Shown piece after piece: positions 45,245 through 57,830 of a DNA stretch of 64,000 bases (positions are counted from its first letter, which is position 1; each line of letters opens with the position of its first letter). The notes beneath the pieces were generated by a model. The model had not been told where the DNA came from. It did no database searches and saw only the letters and a list, made by a program, of their open reading frames with translations. Origin of the DNA: Chlorops oryzae (lineage: Eukaryota; Arthropoda; Insecta; Diptera; Chloropidae); the NCBI GenBank assembly GCA_020466095.1, contig CM035808.1:9269012-9333011 (forward strand), read 5' to 3'. The position numbers and the translations under genes are program-made.

Positions 45245-46941
45245 GAATCATAAGATTTCAAGTGATTCGCCAAAACTTATTTCAAAATCTGTTTAAATTT
45301 CCAAATGCTTTTGAACTATCAAGTTCAATGCCCAAACAAACAAGATAATATACTTCTTTTTTAATTGATTGTGTCTCATTATTTTTGATCTAGAACCTTA
45401 ATCTTTTTTATCATGGTGTATTTAGAGGCGATATATCTTAATATGCAAAAAAGTTAATTTAAAAAAAATGTTAGTTGGGGCCATTTTACATTAAGGTAAC
45501 GAAATATACCTTCATTTAGCCCTCAGAAAACCGCGTGTGAAGAATTATCTGACAAAAACATTTGTTTCACAATAACAAAAGATAAAAACAAAGTATTTAT
45601 GTGGATTATATTTTTGTTCTCGTCATTTTTAAGTCGTCAGCTCATCGAAAATATAATAAAAAAAATAAAAATAAAAAAAAACAATGCCTTAGGTGGAGTC
45701 TCTTTAGCCATCACTTTTTTTCTGCGGAAAAAAATATTTTTTATTATTTTTTTTTGCTTGATTGTATTCATAGCAACATAATCCAATGTTGAAGCAAACG
45801 TTCAGTGTTTCTCCCCGTTTCCAGATAATAGGAGAAAATATAATTCAAATTAAATGGAATAGCTCTTCAGCTTTCAATTTATGTTCGTCCTTTGTTACCT
45901 CATTTGAGCCGAACTGCCTGCCATCGATGTCGAGTTGCTTTATAATTTGCCTTTGAAAGTGGAAGCTGATAATTTTGTTGTTTCTCTTTTCGCTTAAAAA
46001 CAGAAGAAGCTCCGTACTAAAAAACTTTCGCAAAGTTACGTATATGGGTTTACAGACTTGCATAGGAAGTAAGTAGCTTATCGTGGGGATTTATTGTACA
46101 TTATTATCTATACTTTTCCATTGTTGGATACACACAAGCTTAGGGAGTAAAAATTTTGTATGTGGTTTTCTATTTTATTTTTTCTCTCCCTATTTTCCAC
46201 TTTTTATGTTCACATATTTAGTACATAAGTATATGTGTATTTATGTATTATTCCTTTTTTTTTTTTTTTTGCTATTCTACTTACCAACATACTTGCCTAT
46301 TATTAGTTCATTGTAATTTTACAGTACTTAAAAATAAATATAAATATGTTATCGTTTAATTCATACAAAGTAACTCACTACTTAATTGTCCTCTTGTCGC
46401 TTCATGTTCTATGTATGTATAGGTATTTATATAATATATATGCATCAGTTTGCGCAAACAACGCAGTCAAGATTTTGCAATATTTTAACGAAAAATATGA
46501 TCAGAAATTAGTATGTTATATCATTAATCCTACAGATATTGTTTTTGTGTTTATTTTTAATTTTTTTTTTTTTAATCTTTTCTCCTTGTATGCTCTATGC
46601 GCATCAGTATAAATTTTAAATTTAATGGAAGCTCCTGTTGCACGCCAAGTAACAAAATACGGTCTATTAAATGATTGGAAAACAGTAAACGTCCTTCTCC
46701 CTTTTGCTATTTTCTCATTCTATACGCCACATCAAATGCATTTGTCTTTACCTTGCCATACCATTTGCTCAATTCTGTTTCCAACTTGTTGCTATAATTA
46801 AAGAGAGGATAACGGAAATCAGGAATGTAAATGTTGACTTTGTATGCAGCTTTTTTTCATTCGAAACAGCATAAGCTATGCTTAACATTGTTGTTGTCTA
46901 TTATTGGGTATTTTACGAGGTCCTTTGAGTGCTTAACTTAC
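45245..46941. other. Downstream flank or intron of the carbonic-anhydrase-related gene
   Basis: No next exon could be recognised with confidence. If the donor at 46941 is used, this is intron. Sequence is AT-rich with poly-T runs. Confidence 0.4.
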
Positions 46942-47125
46942 CTTTGTAGTAGACTTCACGTTGCATTGTTGGACAAGCAGCTTTGCCATTTAATTTCGGT
47001 GTTTTGAAATCAATATTTGTTCGTATGGGTCGGTGCAGCAATGGCTGCGGTGGTCGATAATTATTGCCTAATGGAGCTTTCGGATGGTCGGGACTGCCTT
47101 GCATTAGACGTCTTAGTGCGTGCAA
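46942..47125 (-). CDS. Carbonic-anhydrase-related protein, exon with the conserved C-terminal domain part
   Basis: After the acceptor TTTGCAG the exon reads LHALRRLMQGSPD, then LGNNYRPPQPLLHRPIRTNI. This matches the end of the alpha-carbonic-anhydrase fold, and the RPxQPL...RxIRTNI form is typical of the CA10/CA11-like related proteins. It continues MQREVYYK and a strong donor GTAAGT at 46941, phase 1 (184 nt). If the donor is skipped, the frame ends 9-10 codons later. The last exon was not found. CA-related proteins of this type are not enzymes; in other animals they are secreted or surface glycoproteins that bind neurexin. Confidence 0.88.
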
Positions 47126-48886
47126 CTGCAAAGATCAAATGAAATATAATGAGGTAATTTTTCAATGATTTTCACAATGAATAATAAAATTTAAAAAATT
47201 TAAATTCTTCATTTGAAATTTTTCTACTCTAGACCGGATTTTATTTTAGGCACATTCCGTAATTGAGCTACAATTAAAATCTTTTCAAATTATGAGGGTA
47301 CCCATTCTAAAATTTTGAGTGCTGATCACGCTTCTACAGATTTTTGAGCTCCCCAGCGGGAAATGTCCCGCGGACATCCCCGATGATGTCCTAGTGACTT
47401 CGGAGCCGGAATGCATGCTATTTCCGGTGACACTTTGTATGACATTTACACAGGAGCTGACAGGGACTTCAGCGGTGACATTATCACCGAAAGATTAGAA
47501 AATGTCACTGGTCATGCTAGGAGATGCGATGGCGAAAAAAGCATTTGAGAGCAGCACATTGCTCTTTTTCTCTCTAAATGTCAATTTATAGAAACCAGTT
47601 TGATAACTCTCTTCTTTGCGCTCTCTTTGAATGTTTCGAAAATTTTTAAAAATCTATTTTTAACAATTTTTTGTTCGCCTCTGCCAGGGATCGAACCCGC
47701 GATCTTCGGATTCTGAGTCGAGCACTCATCAGTATGCCTCTTCATGCTAACGCTGAACTGACGCTAAAACCTTATTTAAATTTCAATAGCCAATGAGAGT
47801 CAAGCACATGAACACCATCCCTCCACGATGACATGTCCTTCCAAGATGTCATGCATGACAATGTCACCTTATGTCATCGATGACATCATTGGTGAACTTT
47901 GTCATGCAGGAGATAATTTTCCGCTGGGCAATGAGAGTCAAGCACATGAACAGCATCCCTCCACGATGACATGTCCTCCAAGATGTCATGCATGACAATG
48001 TCACCTATATGTCATCGATGACATCATTGGTGACTTTGTCATGCAGGAGATAATTTTCCGCTGGGTCATTATGATTTCACTCATACAAAAACGCAGCGCA
48101 GACTTTTGCCTACTTTATACATAAACAGTCGTAAGCATTTAAGTAACGAAAACTTTTCATGCAACATTTTTCAACACGTAGCGAGGCATTTGGAACAGAA
48201 ACAGCGGCAAAAACATTTTTATTATAGTTTTGTTTTTTTTTTCTTTTCCTGTTCTATCATGTTGCATTGTGGTTTTGATAATGTCATGTGGCATGTACAA
48301 CTATGCCCTTTCACATGTGCAGCTTAAAGTGCTTCAAACCCCAAATGGCTTTCAGCTTAAATCCTTGGCACTGTTTATTTTTCGGTGCTTAAATATTTGC
48401 TGCAAAAATTTCCCTCGTGCGCTCGAGTTTTGAGGCGAAGTCTCCCAGTGCTGTTCATGTGGAACTTTTAACGAGTCGTGTTTGCCAACGGTAACGATAT
48501 CAATCGATAGGGATCGCTTCTTTTGTAATGAGTTTTAACAAACTTAATTAGTAACTTTGCTTAAGCCGCCAAGCCGTGTAAACGCCTCTGGGCTTGTCTA
48601 GAAGAATAAATTCATTTTGGTTCAACTTCAAGCAGTGTTGAAATTAGTATGAAATTGATTTGCGGTGCAACTTTTTTAAGCGAGAAAAATAAATGAGAAG
48701 ATTTTATGATTTAAAAAAAATTTAATGTTTAAAAAAATTATGCAAAATTGTACCAAACTTTAAACGGAACGAATGATATGCGACAATAAATCCGGATGGA
48801 TTTTATAGCACCCAAAGCATTACACTGCACATCACTCTATTTATTCTCTCACTTAATAGTCTTTCATATCAGCAATCTCGGTAGCT
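47126..48886 (-). other. Left part of the 5.8-kb intron
   Basis: Intron sequence between exons at 46942-47125 and 52949-53170. It contains the TIR element at 47352-48065; the remainder has no gene. Confidence 0.7.
47352..48065. mobile_element. TIR element carrying a tRNA-like Pol III promoter (M2), right end tandemly doubled
   Basis: The left end CCCAGCGGGAAATGTCC and the inverse right end CCCAGCGGAAAATTATCT share CCCAGCGG. The right 138 bp, each ending in TTTTCCGCTGGG, is present twice in tandem (from about 47791 and 47929). Self-complementary GTCATCGATGAC and GATGTCATGCATGACA words fill both halves. At about 47676-47763, on the minus strand, lies a tRNA-like piece: A box TTAGCATGAAGAGG (47737-47750) and B box GGTTCGATCCC (47687-47697). 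Confidence 0.68.
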
Positions 48887-49045
48887 TTGGGTTAGATTAG
48901 GTTGGTGTGGCTGCCACCAAGGGTGACGTACTTAGGCACCAAATGGGCCCATCCACGACCTCCGCTGGGAGTTGAACCCAGGACCTCTCGCTTCGTAAAT
49001 CGGCATCTCAGCCAACTACGTCACAGAGGCCGACCTCGGTAGCTT
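48877..49045 (-). mobile_element. tRNA-derived SINE (family S2) with 11-bp target duplication
   Basis: The body 48888-49034 is flanked by CTCGGTAGCTT (48877-48887 and 49035-49045). On the minus strand the head has A box TGACGTAGTTGG (49012-49023) and B box GGTTCAACTCC (48968-48978). The tail reads ATGGGCCCATT...GCCTAAGT, then GTGGCAGCCACACCAACC and TAATCTAACC. The tail is like that of family S1, although the tRNA head is different. Confidence 0.85.
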
Positions 49046-50284
49046 CAAACTCTGTAAATTTTTTTTGAAATTTCTTAAATAATAAATTATGGCATTATTT
49101 TCTCAATAAATCTTAAATTTTGACATCATGAATTGACCCTTTGGTGAGAGGATTGAAATATGAATCGAAATTTGCTACACTGTGTCTGTTCACAAACACA
49201 ACTTTTAATCACTCGGGATGAAGTTAAGCACATGTAGTGAGCTCAATCCACAACGTGGAAAACTCGACTCGCATTTTACGTAATGAAAGCAGTGAGCATT
49301 ACAGCATTAAGCGCTTTAAATAAATCTGTCTGTGTATCTGGCAGAATTTCATTGTAATTATGAGCATCAAGCTCTCCATAAACGGCTCTGCATTGTTGTG
49401 TGCTTTTAAGTTTTAATTTCAAGTTTAAATCGTAATTTGTACGGTGGGCATGTCAGCGCGATAATTATCATTAATGGATTCGGGATTTCGTCATTACGTT
49501 GCGTTAAATAAATAAGCTTCGAATTGTGGGAGTTTTACGTACAAACGTAGGTGTTCAGGAAAACGTGACCTGCTCTTTTTTTCTCATCGAATCAAATTAG
49601 TTTATAAAGGAAGACATTGATGGAAGAACGGACTGGTGTGTTCTCTCTATATAAGTTCTCAAAAATTATCTGCAATTTTTTTTACAGTTTTTCACCAGAT
49701 AAAGTTAAAGTTCTAACCTCTTCTTCACAACTACCCCTCAGGCCTGTAGAGAGCAGGGTAGAAAAGGGAAGTGCGGACTTTCGGAAGGGTCCCACAAATT
49801 AGCATGGGATCTTTTTTAAAACTTACTTTTTTGTCAGGGTTTTAAACAGGGGAGTAAAAAAATTTCCCAAATTTCCCTTTACGGTCCCGCTATCTCTTAT
49901 AGATTCCCACTCAATTGACTAGAAGTAAGACCACTATACATTCTATAAATTGAAAAGATAAAAAAAATAAAAAATAAATATAAAAATCAAATCAACAATA
50001 CAATAACCCAAACATTGTCAAAAGAGACTCCAAGACCACTGTCATTAGGAGAAGGTTTAAGGGCCCTATCTTCCGATTTTTTGGTCAATTTTTTATGAAA
50101 AGTCGCCCATTTACCACGCTCACTTTTCCAAATTTTTTGAATAATTATAATTATTGGAGGATTAAATAAAAAATAAAATTCTAAATTTCATTGAAAAATC
50201 TCGAAAAATTCTGACTTTGGGGTAGTTTTCGGGCGGTTTTGGGATTTTTGTGACATACCCTATTACTGAAGGTACCCTTAATAA
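49046..50284 (-). other. Intron sequence, no gene
   Basis: AT-rich intron DNA of the carbonic-anhydrase-related gene; nothing else is recognised. Confidence 0.55.
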
Positions 50285-50490
50285 TTCGATCCGGTCCGTT
50301 CTCGAACTTGTTCTTACTCATGTCCACCGTATCAAATTTCGTCATAGCTCAGCTCCTTCGATGAGAAAACTGTATACGGACAGACAAAAACGGACTGATA
50401 TCTAATCTCCTGATGACACTGATCATTTCTATATACACATTGTATGGTCTATCTCGACTTGTTCTGGGTTTTACACACAACCACACAAAT
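50285..50490 (-). repeat. Dispersed CTGTCCG repeat, second copy
   Basis: On the minus strand it matches 19920-20111: AAAACCCAGAACAAGTCGA, then CATCAGGAGATTAGAT, TTGTCTGTCCGTATAC and GACATGAGTAAG. It lies in the 5.8-kb intron. Confidence 0.65.
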
Positions 50491-51165
50491 GAAATTCCAT
50501 GAATGTGGAGCTTTCCTTATAAAATAAGTTGATTCAGTACAAAAACGATTACAAGAAAGTCATAAAAAATTCTGGTTCAAAATTCGAAGATCGAAAAAAA
50601 CAAAGAGGATTGCTGCCAGCTGGTCACGTCGGCTCTCTATATACATATATTTCTGTACGAAATAATCTCTTTGATTATTATGTGAACATTCTTTATAGTA
50701 TGACCTTCTTGGGTGAATGGATTGCGTGATTTCTTTAGCAAAATATTTGTATTATTTTTCGAGTACCTATTAAAAATACTCATTACTTTGTGTATTTAAT
50801 AATAACCGCGGCTTTCATGCTGAATTGAACATCTTCTACATGTGATCGATATTATTGTCTGAGCGCAGTCTGTTGTCAGAGTCAATATATACATACATAT
50901 TTACTGATGCAATTTAATGCAAATTACTTTGAGCTGCAGATTTTTTCTGATGTTGCAACAGCACAAAATTGTTGTTTCCATACCTCACTATGCTGCCTTT
51001 CGGATTTATTGCAAGGTAAAGTGATGGAGTTTAATTGGAAATTCTGCTGGAAAAGCTGTGACAGGCGATTTGCATGTGTCACAATCAAAGCTGGGAAGTA
51101 TGCTTCAAGTTTACTCCTTTTTAAAATTAATGCTTTTCATTTCTTTGAAATTTTATTTTGGAAAG
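50491..51165 (-). other. Intron sequence, no gene
   Basis: AT-rich DNA; no further gene or clear element. Confidence 0.5.
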
Positions 51166-51600
51166 TAAAGGGCTTTAACCGTCCAGGAAGTCATGCAAAT
51201 TTGCTGAAAGGGATTTTAAAGTTTTGTTGCTTTTTCGATAGGTATTACCAAAAAAAAAACAAAAAAAAAAAAAAAAAAAAACACTGGAAAATAATTTTTA
51301 TCCTTCATTAGTCCTTTTTAGAAAGGCTTTTTTCAAAACTTTATAACTCCAAAACTAATTAAGATAGAAACACGAAACGAATAGCGAATAATAGTTAATA
51401 AAAGAAATAATTTAAATGAAATTTTTTTTAAATTTTACACTGAAAAAAAAATTTTACAAAAAAGAATATAAAAGCTAAATTTTTATTATAGGGTATTCCG
51501 GTTTTTGCGCCGTTTTCTGGTTATTTCCACTAAAGCAAGAATGATAGAATATAATATTACGACATGCGCAGATTTTTCTTTTATTCGAGCATTTGTGACG
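51166..51600 (+). repeat. Dispersed repeat R1 copy in intron
   Basis: The stretch GAAAGGGATTTTAAAGTTTTG, then TTTTTCGATAGG, followed by AACTAATTAAGATAGAAACACGA and ACACTGAAAAAAAAATTT, matches the order seen at 61180-61520. Confidence 0.6.
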
Positions 51601-51943
51601 TTTTTGTTGGTGTTGCCACATGGCTATGTAAATTTTTAAAAATATTTCTTTGAAAAATTTTTTTGTTTACTATTCATTCAAGTTTTAAGGACGATGTATG
51701 TATGTAAAAATCAGATTTGATAAAAGTTTCAAATTGGTAGTATGTTTTTCAAAAGTCAGTGGCAACGCTGTAATTCTTTAATTAAAATTTTTTGTCTTGA
51801 AAATGTTCATCTGTCAAAATTTTTAAATAATTTCAACCAATCAGAATACTTTAAACACTACGTCACAAGTGTACATGCGCAGAAGATTCAAATTTTGAAC
51901 TCAAATTGTCGTAATCTTATAATCTTTAATCCTTGCACTAAAG

Positions 51944-52211
51944 AACTCTGAGTATAGGTAGGTAGGTTGAAGTGGCTGCCACTTAGGCCGTTAATCGGCC
52001 CATTGTGATACCAAGGAGGTTTTCTTGTGTTTTGTGTGAGTGTATGTCTTCTTATGTAGTGTGCCCCTAACATACGATTTTTGAAAAACCAGTGCTAGGC
52101 TTGGAACATTACACTCCGTTTCGCCTGTGCCGGGAATCGAACCACGGACCCAGGTATCAAGAGCATAGCACGCATCCCCTACGCTATCCCAGAGCCACAA
52201 CTCTGAGTATA
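51944..52211 (-). mobile_element. tRNA-derived SINE (family S1), second copy, 13-bp target duplication
   Basis: The body 51957-52198 is flanked by AACTCTGAGTATA (51944-51956 and 52199-52211). It matches the 29.5-kb copy along its full length, including the A and B boxes and the GGCAGCCACTTCAACC tail. The tail simple repeat here is (ACCT)n rather than (AACC)n. Confidence 0.9.
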
Positions 52212-52948
52212 ACATCTAAAAAATTTTATCAAAATCCAAAAGTTGCTTTTTGAGACACCTACATATTTCGAGAACTATTTTGTATTGGATTGTATAATCT
52301 AGTAAGTGAAAAAAAATATTATAAATTTATTTTCTTAATTTGCGATTTTCGATGCTTTCGGGTTGAAAAGACGCTTGCGAGAAACCCCCTCATTATAATT
52401 TATATAGACTTTTAATGACATTTTAATTTTTCATTTCCAAAAAAACATTTTCATTTAACTTAAAAAGCATTCTTAAGGATCAAACGCATTCTCCTGACGA
52501 AAGAGAAATCACCAAATAGAAAATAAAACACAGAAAAAGAGAGCGTGATCAAAGTCAACGCTTTCCACACAAATCACTCTGAGCAATCTTTCTGTCAATG
52601 GCTTTGCCGACGCAGCAGTCAACACGATTTTTCGTGTCACTCACACCGTTCGCAAAAGGCAAAAGGTTTCGCCTTCATTTGCCGCTTGTGATTTCTAATC
52701 CTTTGAGATTTTGGCATTAAAGTGCTTTTACCGGGTTTGCCCGTAACATTTGCGTGAATGGTTGACAAATTAACAACAACTCCTTTGCGATGCTGAAATC
52801 TACCTCCGTTTGTCGGCAAAGCAGTCCTATTTTTTTTTCTCTCTTTTTTGACGACATTTTAATTAATTGATATACCTACCTACGGCATCGTTTGTCGGCC
52901 TAAACTTAAGTAGTCAATTGATGCTTTGAGTTGAATTGGGGGGCTTAC
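52212..52948 (-). other. Intron sequence, no gene
   Basis: No gene; the 60-codon minus ORF at 52637-52819 has no support. Confidence 0.55.
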
Positions 52949-53170
52949 CTGTTGCTTTGTTATGTATATTGGTTTATTCATGACGATCCACGTGACGGTC
53001 TCGTGACAGGCGGGCGCTGTCGTTGAGCCATCATATGTCATATAGTGATCGGTCTCAGGAAGTAAGCCACGTATGGAAAGACGCTTTACAAACGCCTCAT
53101 CACCACCGAATCTAATGCGGTCGAGTTGATCCGTAAGCATTCGTAGCTCGGCATTAGATAAATCCCCCAA
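52949..53170 (-). CDS. Carbonic-anhydrase-related protein, exon with the TYDGSxTxPxC motif
   Basis: The exon is 222 nt, phase 0 at both ends, from acceptor CAATTAG to donor GTAAGCC. It encodes LGDLSNAELRMLTDQL and then LLPETDHYMTYDGSTTAPAC, followed by HETVTWIVMNKPIYITKQQ. The YDGSxTxPxC-xE-x-V-x-W run is the hallmark substrate-side strand of alpha carbonic anhydrases, and MNKPxYIT is as in CA10-like proteins. The reading frame joins perfectly to the exons on both sides. Confidence 0.92.
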
Positions 53171-53230
53171 CTAATTGAACGAACATAAAATTGCTTTTCA
53201 TTTCCAATCAAGCGTAGACAGCTAAACTAC

Positions 53231-53326
53231 CTGTAATAGAATTGAGATGCCAACAATGCCTTGGGCTCGATTCAGGGCATCCGAAAAATTAGTATACAAT
53301 TGTGAATTGTAGCCAAAGATTTGTAT
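53231..53326 (-). CDS. Carbonic-anhydrase-related protein, exon IQIFGYNSQLY
   Basis: A 96-nt exon, phase 0 at both ends, between acceptor TTGCAG and donor GTAGTT. It encodes IQIFGYNSQLYTNFSDALNR then AQGIVGISILLQ. In active carbonic anhydrases the strand before this Tyr-Asn region reads xLHLVHW, whose first His is the third zinc ligand; here the aligned residue is Gln. This points to a catalytically dead, CA-related protein. The 60-bp intron to the next exon is a normal short fly intron. Confidence 0.92.
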
Positions 53327-55539
53327 CTGCAATGGAAGAATTAAATACAAATAAAATAAAAAAATATTTTTTCGTGTTGTTTATTTGTTGTTTTGTTTGT
53401 AGTAAATCAGAAAAGAGGTTTCATGTGTGAGCCACAGCAAATGTTACGACAATTTATTTCTACACTTTCATATATAAATTTCTTTTTCTTTTTCTAACCA
53501 ACCAGTCAGATGTGGTTTAGCACTGGGTGCCAACTATTGTAAGTGGTTGAAATATTGTAGAGAATGCTAACTCCTGAAATGCACACCCGAACTGCTTATG
53601 TGAATACTTTCAAACTTATTCTTGTTCATTAAGAGGAGCGACAAAGCAAAATTCAACAAGAGACTGAGCTCTTAAAGCGCTAGTCTTTGCATTCTGATTT
53701 TGAAAATTTGTAGAAGGCTTAAGGCTTACGACTTTCGTCGGAAATTTGTTTGTTATTTTGCTTAATCCTTCCTGTTGTAGGTAGGTAGGTAGGTACCCAC
53801 AATAGCTCCAACAAAATAATTCCGAATTTCAGCAACAAGACTCCATAGAATGTAGACACACTAGAACAAGACATTATCTCCTATTCATGTCGATAGTTGA
53901 ACAACAACAAAATGTAACAAGCAGGATGTTATGGTCCAAAGCATAGCAGTTTAACGTACATAGGTATACATTGTTCCTTCGATGCAATTAGATATTTGCA
54001 AGTTAAAATAACTTTACGAGGCATTTTCAAGCATTTTAATTGACAACAACTGTCAATTGACTGGGCAATTCAATTGTTTATGCAAGCTTTTTTCCCACCC
54101 AATAAACACATGATCCGTTTTACGGCTTTTACATTCTCATAAATTCAGACTTAACTCAATTTCGTTTAATTAGTCCCATTAAGTAGACATCTTCATTGCA
54201 ATGCTGACAATTATAATGACAAAGAAAAACATTGTTATTAAAACTTTCTAAATCAAAATAGTAAAAAAAAAAAAACCTCTAAATTGAAAGCTCTGTTTTC
54301 AGAGAACATTTTAATCAGATTAATTACAAATGTTTTCCCTCGATATGTAGCTGCGTGTAAAACAGTATTTCGCACCACTCAACTTGCTACCCGCCCTCTT
54401 TTTGTTCTCTAATCGAATATTACGTTTAAAGGAATGGCCCAAAGGAGTTGTCTATTAGACGACTAACTAGCTCGAATGCATATGCTGAAACTTTATAGCA
54501 AAGGAGCGCTTGTCATGCTCGAGCATACAAAGCAATGCTTAGAAGTAACACTCATAGAAGCAAGTACGAGTACATAAAACATGCTTGCACGCCAAGCTTT
54601 TGTGGTAACCGTACAGTATAGAATAGGAGCCGAACCCATTCGATCCAACCAGACATTCGTAGGTATCTATGTTTGTATGTAAGTATGCTCAGATGTGTTG
54701 CATATGCTTGCCATTGGGTGGCCTGATTCTACTATGCTCCATTAATTCAAATGTATGTGTTGCATTTCATGTAGACATAAGAAGCAAATTAGCTTAAGTT
54801 TTGAGGAAGAAATTCTTAGTATTGACAATGGTAGTAGTGGTGCATCCAAGACCGACAGTCAAAGCTTTTTGTATGTGTTGTTTTGGTATATTTTGAGAAA
54901 TTTAAGATTTATTTTATTTGGAATTTGCTTTGTTTGTTCACAGACTAATTCCACGATATTCCTAAAATCCTTTGAAAAATGAGACATGAAATGGTCTACA
55001 GTCGAGCTTTTTCGGCAGTCAGATCATCTCTTTGCTTCCGTAAGAGCAACTAGTTTCCTCTTGATAATATCATAAAAGAAAATTTATTAAAATGATGTAT
55101 AAGAAAACATTATTTTGTAGCATACTTAGTGGATGCTTATCGCTCTATTATAGGAAGGAACTTAATTAAATTGAATTATGAAAATGTTAGGTGTCTAAGC
55201 GCCGTATCTAGCGCAAAAATATATATGTAAGAAGTTCACGCCGTTGAGTATGCTACAAAATTTTTAATTATTTTTTTTTTTTTTGTCTTCATACATCCTA
55301 TCGCTTGAGTATATTTTCTGGGTCCATTGAGTAGAATTTTCGCAAAATTTGAATTTTGAATTGACGCATTCCAAAGACTTCAGACTATTAAGAAAAAGGA
55401 AAATTTCCTTCGGTACTTGCAGTATAATATGTTGGCAAGCGGAATCCTTACTTGCTGTTTTGTAAAAAAATTCTCAATCCGATTAATAGTTAATTGTGAG
55501 CCATTTACTCTACAAAATATAAATGAGCCCGCGCAAAAA

Positions 55540-56090
55540 TGAATATTTGAATAACGTCCAACATGCCGTATAAGTGATGCCTCTGCATGCGCACGTCTAG
55601 TGCAGCATATCAGTACTGAGAGTGTCTATATGGGCTTACGTTTTTGTTAATATCTCCTAAAACTACATTTTGATTTTGATAAAATTTTTTTAAGTTAAAG
55701 GACATACTCAGAGGTATTTTTTAGAAGTAGCGAGAAAGTGGCTCGAAAACGGGAATACACTGAAAAAAATTTTTTAATTTTTATTTTCTCTTTTGTGAAA
55801 GTTTTTTTCTCAGTGTAAAATTTAAAAAAAAATTTTTTTAATTTTCCGTTTTATAAGCTATCAGTAGCCATTTGTTTCATCTTTTTATCTTAATTCGTTT
55901 TTGAGATATAAATTTTTGAAAAAGGGCTTAATAAAAAGGGTTTTGTAAGGATATTTCAAGAACAGAAATAGAAATAGAAACCTAAAAATCGGTTCCTACA
56001 GTGTGTTAGGGTAGTATGTATTCAAAAATCAACAATACCTTAAAATCCCTTTCATTGGGCCGCAGTCGGCAAGACCCTTTAAAACCCCGA
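55540..56090 (-). repeat. Dispersed repeat R1, inverse copy
   Basis: On the minus strand it reads from GGGTCTTGCCGACTGCGGCC and GAAAGGGATTTTAAGG through ACGAATTAAGATAAAAAGATG to ACACTGAGAAAAAAAC and a matching TTTTTTTCAGTGTA. The 61.15-kb copy has the same order. Confidence 0.65.
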
Positions 56091-57289
56091 ATTTTCAATA
56101 CCTATTTATGTTATGTCTCAAGTTGACTACTGAATCTAAATGAGCGAGTGTCGGGTTTTACTGTTTACTCAAAAGTTTCATTCTAATAATACAATTTCGC
56201 TTTTAAGGACACAATTTGTATATAAACTCTGATACCTCAACGCAATGTGCCATTCATAAGAACTCTATCGGCTTTCGACCAGTAGATATTTTTCTTGGTA
56301 ATAGCCTCAGCAATATTGCTTTTCAAGCAGGCAGGCAGGCAGGCAAGATGGCAGGCATTACGCATGCATTTCACATACGCAATTCAAAACAACAATCAAA
56401 TGGCTCTTGTCGGCACTTGTATTGGCCCAGCTCTGAAGAATGCCATGAGACGCAAATACTCAATATGTCAACACTTTCTGCTTGCGTCTGGATCTTCTAT
56501 ATCGACCAGTCGGTGTGGCGAGATGGGGGTAGATGCTTCACTGATGATACTATTATTTTATTTTGCTCGAATATTTAGTATTCCTTAAGCTTTTCCCATT
56601 GTTGTTTGGAAGCCTCACATTCAGCACTTATGGCCTCTTAGTTGTAAAGTTGTTTGTCGTAACAATTTTTGTTGTTTCTGTTACCACTTACAAATTGCTA
56701 TTGTGTTAAATGACCTCTGACAGAGGACCATTGATTTTATTGCCTCGTTTTCTTTTGCCTTCTCTGCATTCGTATCTCAAGTATCTTTTCTTGTCATTTA
56801 TATTATTGGCATGCCTGTCTGACTATGCTCTATGACTATGTACAATCTACATATGTATGTATATTTATACATATATGCTTCCACACATGTATGTGTAGTT
56901 TGTTTGTCAGAACTGGTTTCGGTGAATTTACTCGAAAAGGGCTTGCACACTCCTGTTTGTTGGTCATTTCGATCATCAACATGTGACATGTCAATTAATG
57001 ACAGTTCATTTCTCTTCGCACCGAAATCGTGTGAGTTCCAGAAATTAACTGCAGCTGTAGCAAATTTGCTAATGTTGGAGGCATCATTCTTTGGCTGTTC
57101 AAATGGGCTTTCACAGCAAATTACCGAAATATGAACGAAATATTAAAGTAGGTATTTTAAAAGAAATCTGAATACATTGCTTTCATGAGTTTAATTAGCA
57201 AGTGTCCATCTTTATTAACAAAAACATGATCGAAAAATCAAAGATGCTTAAAATATTCTAAATACATATGCTGAAAAAAATAAAATAAA

Positions 57290-57830
57290 ATTATCTTACT
57301 AGATCAGGCAGGCAATATTCAAGAAAAATTCTTTTTTGTAAAATTTTTTTCAAAAATTAATACATATCTCAAGAATTAATAAGACAGAAAGATGAAAAGA
57401 AATGCGACTCATAGTAAATAAAACAAGAAATCCAAAATATTTTTATTATTTTATTTATTTTTTTTTTTGATTTTGCCCTGAGAAAAATTTTTCTACTTTT
57501 CAAAAAAAAAAAAAAATATTTTTTTCAGTGTATTACAATTTTTGCTAGTTTACTAGTTTTTTTCTAAAACACCTGCAAGTCCCACAGGATGCTTTTAATG
57601 AATAAAAGCAACAAAATCCAAGCCCTGGTTATGTCCCATTATGTTTTCAAAAACTTAATAGCAAAAATGCGTTGCATATTTCAAGGCTTTTTTTTTTTTT
57701 TTTTTTTTTTTGGAACGCCCTTATATACGTAAATGCTCGCAATATTAATAAGTTGAGGTAGACATTCCTACCCCGTGCAAATGTACGAAAACTGGTATAA
57801 AAAGGACTCACTCATACGGCAAGGATACAT
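57290..57830 (+). repeat. Dispersed repeat R1, diverged copy
   Basis: AGAATTAATAAGACAGAAAGATGAAA followed by CCTGAGAAAAATTTTTCTAC and TTTTTTTCAGTGTATTAC. The last part, CAAATGTACGAAAACTGGTA then CACTCATACGGCAAG, is like the end of the 61-kb copy. A long poly-T interrupts it at about 57687-57710. Confidence 0.55.
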
